Shown here: piece by piece, positions 58,113 through 64,000 of the stretch
How the letters are laid out: every line of letters begins with the position of its first letter
Position numbering within the stretch: the stretch's first letter is position 1
From: Myrica gale
Taxonomy: Eukaryota > Streptophyta > Magnoliopsida > Fagales > Myricaceae
Reading direction: 5' to 3'
NCBI GenBank assembly: GCA_963930655.1
Contig: OZ005609.1
Span: 13,002,501 to 13,066,500, forward strand
Length of the DNA: 64,000 nucleotides
Position numbers and translations under genes: made by a program
Notes under the pieces: model-generated
Seen by the model: the letters and a program-made list of their open reading frames with translations, nothing else
Databases searched by the model: none
Told to the model about the DNA's origin: nothing

Positions 58113-58521
58113 CCCCTTAGAAATACTCATTTATATTTAATCTATTAAGAAGAATCTTACAAATTAATATGAACTGTCCTTAATAATTAGCACATACATA
58201 GAAGACAGCTCGGCTTTATACATATAGTGGACTTTGGCATGCACCCAAACCCAATCAAAGCTGCCTTGGGTTTCTCGGAGTCTAAAATAATACAACAAAC
58301 AATCGACCAGATCAGCTGAAGTGCCTGGCTTGAGTACCCCTAAGAAACACTCATTTATATTTAATCTATTAGCAAGAATCTTACAAATTAATATAAAGAA
58401 TCCTTAATAATTAGCACATAGTGGACTTTGGCATGTACCAATCAAAGCTGCCTTTGGGTTTCTACAAATCTAAAATAATACAACAAACAATGGACCAGAG
58501 CTGAAGTGCCTGGCTTGAATA
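58113..58521. repeat. Tandem duplication upstream of the HAK5-like gene
   Basis: Copy one (58113-58336) and copy two (58337-58521) share CCCCT.AGAAA.ACTCATTTA, ATTTAATCTATTA, TAATAATTAGCACATA, AGTGGACTTTGGCATG, AATCAAAGCTGCC and CTGAAGTGCCTGGCTTGA. Copy two has lost short internal parts. Period is 224 bp. The block lies 0.7-1.1 kb before the start codon of the transporter. Confidence 0.88.
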
Positions 58522-58837
58522 TGCTTTTTCCCAACTTGTAGGCGAGTTGATCTTTATTAATTATAGTCCATATTTATGAAAAGGAGGACGAGTAATTTTG
58601 GAAAAAAAAAAAACCCGAGGAGTAGGCATTGAGTATAATTATCATCCTATATGGATGTACGGGTCAACGAATAAGTTTGGGCTTATCTTAAGAAGTCGGG
58701 GAAAAGAACGGATAGTAGGTTGAGTAAAGGACAGGTAGACTTTTTTTTTTTTTTACATTAACAGGGTGCTCCCTAAATATAACAGGGTGCGTGATAGCAG
58801 CTCTACTTTATCTTTAGAATTTCATTCTCGTCACTCT

Positions 58838-59062
58838 GTTTTTGTTTTGTTATCAAAACGTTTTAAAAAAAATTAAAATCATTTTTTCGTGGATTTTAGT
58901 GTCTTTTTACTAATTTCAATAATTTTTTACAATTTTTAACAAATTTTTTACAAATTCTAACAATTTTTTAACAAACTTTTCACCAATTCCAAGAGGATCT
59001 ACACTATCTCCAAAAAAAAACAAAGACAGAAAATATTGTCAATACAAAACCAAACATACCAT
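58838..59062. mobile_element. Second copy of the 7303-7547 MITE family
   Basis: Shares TTTTTTACAAATTCTAACA, CTTTTCACCAATTCCAAGAG and GATCTACACTATCTCC with the 7.4-kb copy. It has ends TGTTTTTGTTTTGTTATCAA and (inverse) TGTTTGGTTTTGTATTGACA. Non-coding. Confidence 0.6.
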
Positions 59063-59540
59063 AGTGTAACTTTTCACACTTTCCTTCTCTGTTCCGCTCT
59101 CTTGTGACCGTAACAGTAATAAACCTTCGTATCAATAATTTTGTGGAGCCTTCCTTAAATCTCGATGATTATGGAGGATTTCAATGGACACAACGGGCAT
59201 GGACGAGCTCGGCATCAACAGTAGCTCGTCTCTACCCCATCTTGAAGCTAACCAGCTGGCGCGTGAGGTTGAACTTTTTTTTCTCAGAACGTGAGGTTTA
59301 ACTTACCATTGCACGTAATAGGCCAATATTTGTAACATCACCAAAACATAATAGGTGTTTCCCACGCCCTTGACATAGTAAAACCCCAATAGCGAATCAG
59401 CCAAGAAATTTAATTCAAATTTATTTTTGTATTCTCATGGACCTCATAGCTCACTCCAGCCATCGATAAAACATAACCGCACAAGCTGTCTTGATAGAGA
59501 ACACCTAGCTTTATCTCTCGTCCTCCCTTTTCTTCATTGG

Positions 59541-60906
59541 TAGGGCCAGCTCTAATCATAGGCAGTCTAGGCAACTGCCAAAGGCCCCTAAAATAGGAAG
59601 AGCTCCAAATTTCAAATTTTCTTTAATTGGTACTACAATGAAATGAATGTCTAATATTACCTAAAACTAAAAAAAATTAAGGTAAAAGCTACTTAATTTA
59701 ATTATTTGTGTAGAGTTTTAATTAATTTTTTGATTCTAACAAGAGATTATTAAATTACTGTCATTGAAGGAACCATTTTCTCCTCTACTTTTAGGTGATC
59801 ATTTAAATTGATCGCCCTAATGTCTTCTTAAGTAAAGCTATTAGCTGCCAATCGAAAATAAAGGACACTACAAAAAAATAGGTCTATAGCGGTGGTCTTT
59901 TTAGCGTCGGTCGCAAAAAAATGCCGCTAAAGGGTATTTTTCGCGGCGTTTTGCAAAAAACGCTACTGAAGGGGGTTTATAGCGGCGGTTATAGATCTAC
60001 TGCGACGGACCTATAGCGGCGGTCGCGACCGCCGCTAAAGGTGGTTTTTTTTTGTAGTGGGAGATTAATATCCACAGAAAATACTCTCTCGTACATTCTA
60101 TTTTTGTCCCTTTTATTTTTCGGTGCTTCTCAATACTTGTCTTTAATTGTTTTTCTAATCAATATCACTCTTTATTAAGGCCCCATGTACTCTTATTCTA
60201 AACTTTCTACTGTAGACTTTGTATTTTATGTTACATGGTTGTAGTTATCGTTATTTTGTAGAAGAAAATTGAGATTATTCTGAACTTTGGACTGTAGTTT
60301 GTGTTTGTATTTTTTCTAATTTTCATTATTCCATTTAAAATACTTTTGAGATATTTCTTATAAAAAAGACAAAATCTAGATATGAAAATTGAAAAAAAAA
60401 ATTCAATCTCAAAAATGAGCTCTTGATAAGTTTTTTATTAATAAACAAATTGAAAGGATTAAAAAATGAAAAATCTTATAGAATTGGAAGACAAATTTCA
60501 AACAATAAACCAAAATGACACTAACAACATATCACACTCAAAACAACGCCAAAGCATTTGATTTTGTAGAAAAAAGAATAAAGTATTAGAAAAGGATGAG
60601 ATAACTAAAAAAACTGCAAAAAATAATGAAGTATTAAACTTTATGGTCAATATATAGGATCTAGGTGATTAAAAAAATATTGATATAAATTTAAGAGGTT
60701 TACAATATCATATGAAATTATATATTTACAAATTTTGAATATAAAAAAGTAAAACTAAAGTAAATTTGCATCTCAAATAGTTAGAAGAATAATTTGTAAC
60801 TAAAATTTATTAATATTTTATATTAAAATATAATATTTCTAATTTATTACAAAATGCCTCATTTTAGAGTCTTGTCTAAGGCCCAATTACTTTAGAGTCG
60901 CCCATG
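59541..60906. mobile_element. Non-autonomous hAT element, 1366 bp, 8-bp duplication TTCATTGG
   Basis: Starts TAGGGCCAGCTCTAATC and ends TTTAGAGTCGCCCATG, imperfect inverses. It is flanked by perfect 8-bp direct repeats TTCATTGG (59533-59540, 60907-60914), diagnostic of hAT. The interior is AT-rich without a transposase frame. AAGGCCC phrases lie near both ends, as in the 12193-12660 relic. A CACTA MITE (59866-60059) sits inside. Confidence 0.85.
59866..60059. mobile_element. CACTA-type MITE, 194 bp, 3-bp duplication GGA
   Basis: Begins CACTACAAAAAAATAGG and ends TTTTTTTTTGTAGTG, flanked by GGA on both sides (59863-59865, 60060-60062). The interior consists of GC-rich inverted phrases (TATAGCGGCGGT, ACCGCCGCTAAAGG) that would fold back. 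The family is distinct from the CACTA element at the window start but shares the terminal CACTAC. Confidence 0.9.
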
Positions 60907-61075
60907 TTCATTGGTCGAATCTTTTCTGACGTCGTATTTGTATTAAATAACTTTTCTTGTTATACCTAGGCATGCCTTTGTATATATCAAAGGCAGGCTT
61001 CTAACTCAGAATATGTTGAAAAACATGGCGATTAACATGGCTAATAGATGTATGTTGTGCCGTAACCAGGAAGAA

Positions 61076-61718
61076 AGTTGAAAGTAGGAGTTCCACATTG
61101 CTTAGCAATGTGGGGTGTGTGAGTTTGTAAGATTATAAATAGAAGCCCCTTGTAATGTTTTAAAATATAAGTGACTTAACACAATTAATCCAATTGAGTG
61201 TTCCCCTAATGGATGTCTCACTTATCAAGTATAAAAAATTTATTTCTAACATGGTATCGGAGCAAGGTTTTCGGCTTAGTCCGGTTACCTCCTGGCGACC
61301 ATCCGGCTTAGTATCGGCTTTCTCTCTGCTTAGTACCGGCAACTTTCCCGGTTCAGTACCGGCTTTCTCCCGGCTCAGTACCGGCAACTTCCCGGCACAG
61401 TACCGGCATCCTCCCGGCACAGTACCGGCGACTTCCCGGCTTAGTACCGGCAATCTTTGTAATTATTTTTTTTCCCTGTAATTATTTTTGTAACTTCAAA
61501 CTCAAGGTTTGTCGGTTTGTCCACCTTGAGTTTGCGGGGGAGTGTTGAAAGTAGGAGTCTCACATTGCTTAGCAATGTGGGGTGTGTGAGTTTGTAGGCT
61601 TATAAATAGAAGCCCCTTGTAATGTTTTAAAATATAAGTGACTTAACACAATTAATCCAATTGGGTGCTCCCTAATGGATGTCTCACTTATCAAGTATAA
61701 AAAATTTTATTTCTAACA
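61076..61718 (+). mobile_element. TRIM (terminal-repeat retrotransposon in miniature), 643 bp
   Basis: Two 176-bp LTRs (61076-61251, 61543-61718) begin TTGAAAGTAGGAG (right copy TGTTGAAAG) and end TTTCTAACA. Directly after the first is a primer site TGGTATCGGAGC (61252-61263) for initiator-Met tRNA. Directly before the second is a purine tract GCGGGGGAG. The LTR holds a TATA (TTATAAATAGAAG). The 291-bp interior has no coding frame and carries a tandem repeat. The LTRs differ at about five positions, suggesting moderate age. No clear 5-bp duplication was seen. It uses trans-acting proteins of larger elements. Confidence 0.88.
61299..61455 (+). repeat. Tandem repeat inside the TRIM
   Basis: Six to seven units of about 22-25 bp share AGTACCGGCNNCTTCCCGGC. 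The region is GC-rich compared with the surroundings. Apparent reading frames on both strands (for example 61453-61160) reflect the repeat. Confidence 0.85.
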
Positions 61719-62461
61719 AAACCCATTGACCACTTTTTCTTTGACTGTTATTTTTATCATTGGATTTGGATTGTTTTAGGTGACGAGAGGTGGATAATGG
61801 ATTCTCCGTGCCTCTTGAAGATGGGATGAAACCATCAACTGGCAGAAAGAGAACTTTGCAAGGACTCCCTTCTCAACATCTCTAGGAAGGTCTTGCTAGC
61901 AGATATAGTGTACGTCATCTGAAAAGAGTAGAGAAACTCAAGGCTACATGGCAAGGGACGTCGTAGACTAATTTTGGTGTTGGTTGAAGTTCTTACCTCT
62001 GCGAGATCCAATAGGGTATTCAGAGAATTGAAGAAGACTTGAAATTGGTCTCCAATTGGGGTTTGTCTCTTATTATGATTAGGAGAAACATATGAGCTTG
62101 TGTTTTAACTCTGGCTATTTTGTAAGGGCATGGTAGCACAATTGTGCTAGCTTGTGTCTTTATCTCTGGTTGTTTTGTTATGGGGTGGTAGCTAACATAG
62201 TACCAATAAGTAGGGACCCGTTTTGTTGTGTCGCATTTTGATTGTACCCTGTTGCGAAAATACTAAGGTCGACACACACTGCTTTATTCTAGAACCCCCT
62301 CTTTGGCTGACTGTCCCCTTCCCCTCACCACCTTTGTTTGGCGGTACCTCCTCCCTCCTCCCCCCTCTTCTCATGATCTGGTCTTTTGTGACCAAATCCC
62401 TGAAGGGGTTTTGTCTCGGTAGACTTCTCTACATGTTTTTAGAGGCCCTTAGAGACCACAA

Positions 62462-64000
62462 TGTAATACCCCGACCCTCTAAGTAATATTAATTATCTTA
62501 ATTTTGATATTTAAATTATAATAAATGGTATTTAATTACTATTTTCGAAATTTATTATTTTATTAGTTTAAAAATAGGGGAAACCCTTAAAAACAGTTTT
62601 ACGTAGCCAAAAATTATAAGAAAAATATCTCATTTCTTCTCTTTTCAAGCTCTTTAATCTAATTGCATATTTTACTCATTCAGTATCTTGAAAATTTTTA
62701 AATATTAATTTATAGAGCTAAGAATACTAAAATACCCTTATTTAATGTTTTTAGCCTTAAGTACTTATGTAAATTCTTTCTTTCTTCAAACTTTCTGCTT
62801 GGTTTACGTTACTCTCTTAATTACCAAGCCAATAGGATCTATTCTAGAATAGCCGTGCACCCTATTGATTATTTTTGAGAATTTTTTAAATAAATAGGAC
62901 AATTGGGCTTGAAAAAAAAATAAGTTTTCAATCTTTGGGCTTAGGAAAAAGATGCAATTGGGCCTCCAAATCATCCCATTCGGCCCAGCCCATGACACCT
63001 CATCTTTGACTCACAAAACCGGTCAAGAACATGGAATTGCTAAAAGAAATGATTAGCAATCATTATACCATGCAAAACCATACAACACTTGTTCTTCATT
63101 GAATAGTTGTCGCCCCCTCCCATAATTCAGCTTCAAGGCCCTGCATAGACACCCTAATCTAGAGGTAGACACCATAACTTGGTCTAGTTAAACCCTAGCA
63201 TAGTTAATTAACCCAAGGAAACAAACTCTAGTTAGCAACTAGTATAAATAGGAGGCCATTGTGAAGGTTTTCTCCACACCATTCAGTCGGACATCCTTAG
63301 AGAAAGAGAGAGGGAGAGAGAGCTGAAGAAAGAAGGAGAGAAAGAGGTGAAGTTGCTGAAATTCCCTAGGAAGAAGAAAAGGATAAATTTATGGAAGAAA
63401 ATTGTAAAAGGTTGAGGTTTTCTTGAGCTTTGCTATCCTATAAGTTATTATCTTGATATTGATACTAACAGCAAGCTCTATATATGTTTTTTAATTCAAA
63501 AAGCTCATCAAAAGATCAAGAAAGTTCAAAAGAGGTAAGGGTAGTTTTCTATGTTAATGACATTATTGGTATTTTGATAATTTGAGGCTAGCAATATGAT
63601 AGGTAGTGATCTGGAACCTTTCATTATGCTTAGCATGAACTAAACATGAAGTTAGAATGAATAGATGCAAGAGAATGTTGAAAAATAGAGATTATTGTTA
63701 AACTTAGGTCATAAAGCCCTTTGGATGAGTTTTAATATGAATCTTGTGTAAATAAATTGCATGGCATGAGTTTTGAATATTTTAGAAATATTAGAAACAT
63801 ATAGAATGGGTTTCATGCAAAGGTTTAGGTGTAAAATTAAAGAATTTGCTAAGTAGATGAAAACTAGCTTAGATTTGCACAATTTGTGATAACGGCACCT
63901 TTAGGGATACCTCGCATATAGTAAATGGCCTCCCCTTGACCTCAAATTTGTAGGGTAAATACTGGACAGTACTATTAACCTAAATTTAAAATTTCGAGTC
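62462..64000 (+). repeat. Probable LTR of a Ty3/Gypsy element, running off the window
   Basis: Begins TGTAATACCCCGACCCTC, the start style of a common plant gypsy LTR group. A TATA box (AGTATAAATAGGAGG, about 63241-63255) is followed by a purine-rich leader (AGAGAAAGAGAGAGGGAGAG). The partner LTR and coding region would lie beyond 64000. No gene is recognised in it. Confidence 0.45.

Larger units (their letters stand above)
60915..62060 (+). pseudogene. LINE ORF2 C-terminal relic (zinc-binding region), split by a TRIM
   Basis: Plus strand. Before the TRIM (about 60980-61075) it encodes GRLLTQNMLKNMAINMANRC and MLCRNQEE. After the TRIM (61720 on) it continues IDHFFFDCYFYHWIW, then KVLLADIVYVI ... 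RNSRLHGKGRR to about 62030. This is the zf-RVT pattern ('CVLC..EEESIDHLFFDC') and the C-terminal tail of L1-type LINEs. Stops occur in the tail. The TRIM lies exactly between the cysteine pair and the HFFFDC part. Confidence 0.72.

Noticed and set aside
61160-61481. Overlapping 95- and 97-residue frames on opposite strands
   Set aside because: Both come from the tandem repeat in the TRIM interior.

Overview
The window looks like nuclear DNA of a flowering plant, probably a eudicot. It shows introns with GT-AG borders, plant-specific gene families (a class I HAK/KUP potassium transporter, a plant-type NF-YB, FAR1-related, TIR-NBS and GRF zinc-finger relics) and typical plant transposons (CACTA, MULE, hAT, TRIM, Tat, chromovirus and SIRE lineages). 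Only two ordinary host genes look intact: an intronless NF-YB transcription factor gene (9538-10071, +) and an eight-exon HAK5-like high-affinity K+ transporter gene (52520-57408, -). I reassembled the exons of the second by hand, and they add up to an uninterrupted 772-residue protein. Almost everything else is transposable-element material. I see no bacterial-style operon, CRISPR array, rRNA or true tRNA gene.

Layout. 1-5357: right-hand part of a CACTA element, full of GTCCGGAC-like subterminal motifs, with two related coiled-coil coding blocks on the minus strand. 5.4-12.7 kb: AT-rich intergenic DNA around NF-YB, with a MITE at 7.3 kb and a degenerate hAT-like relic at 12.2 kb. 12.7-24.3 kb: a nested pile. 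LINE pieces flank a Tat-lineage, gag-protease-only LTR element. That element carries a tRNA-derived SINE in its 5' LTR and a 4-kb Pack-MULE in its 3' LTR. 24.8-31.8 kb: a foldback MITE, an LTR-like stretch, a decayed FAR1-related gene, a decayed transposon-protein gene and unassigned DNA.

32.4-45.6 kb: a minus-strand chromovirus split by a very young SIRE-lineage element (34843-42485). The young element has nearly identical 1.69-kb LTRs and the 5-bp duplication AATAC. 45.6-47.4 kb: the 5' stub of a TIR-type resistance gene, one hAT end and a LINE ORF1 relic. 47771-52273: a second Pack-MULE holding pieces of an ACA-type Ca2+-ATPase and of a SKI2-like RNA helicase, introns included. 52.5-57.5 kb: the HAK5-like gene, with a MULE-type MITE in intron 2 and a duplicated block 0.7-1.1 kb upstream. 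58.8-64 kb: a MITE, a hAT element with a CACTA MITE inside it, a LINE relic split by a TRIM, and the start of another LTR.

How parts relate: the two host genes have separate roles (transcription, K+ uptake). The strongest observations are the two gene-capturing MULEs with related termini, the paired GTGTCGACAC palindromes in the young LTR promoter, the nesting that can be dated by internal empty-site comparison, and the mobile-element load around the K+ transporter. I did not find evidence for a wholly new biochemical system.
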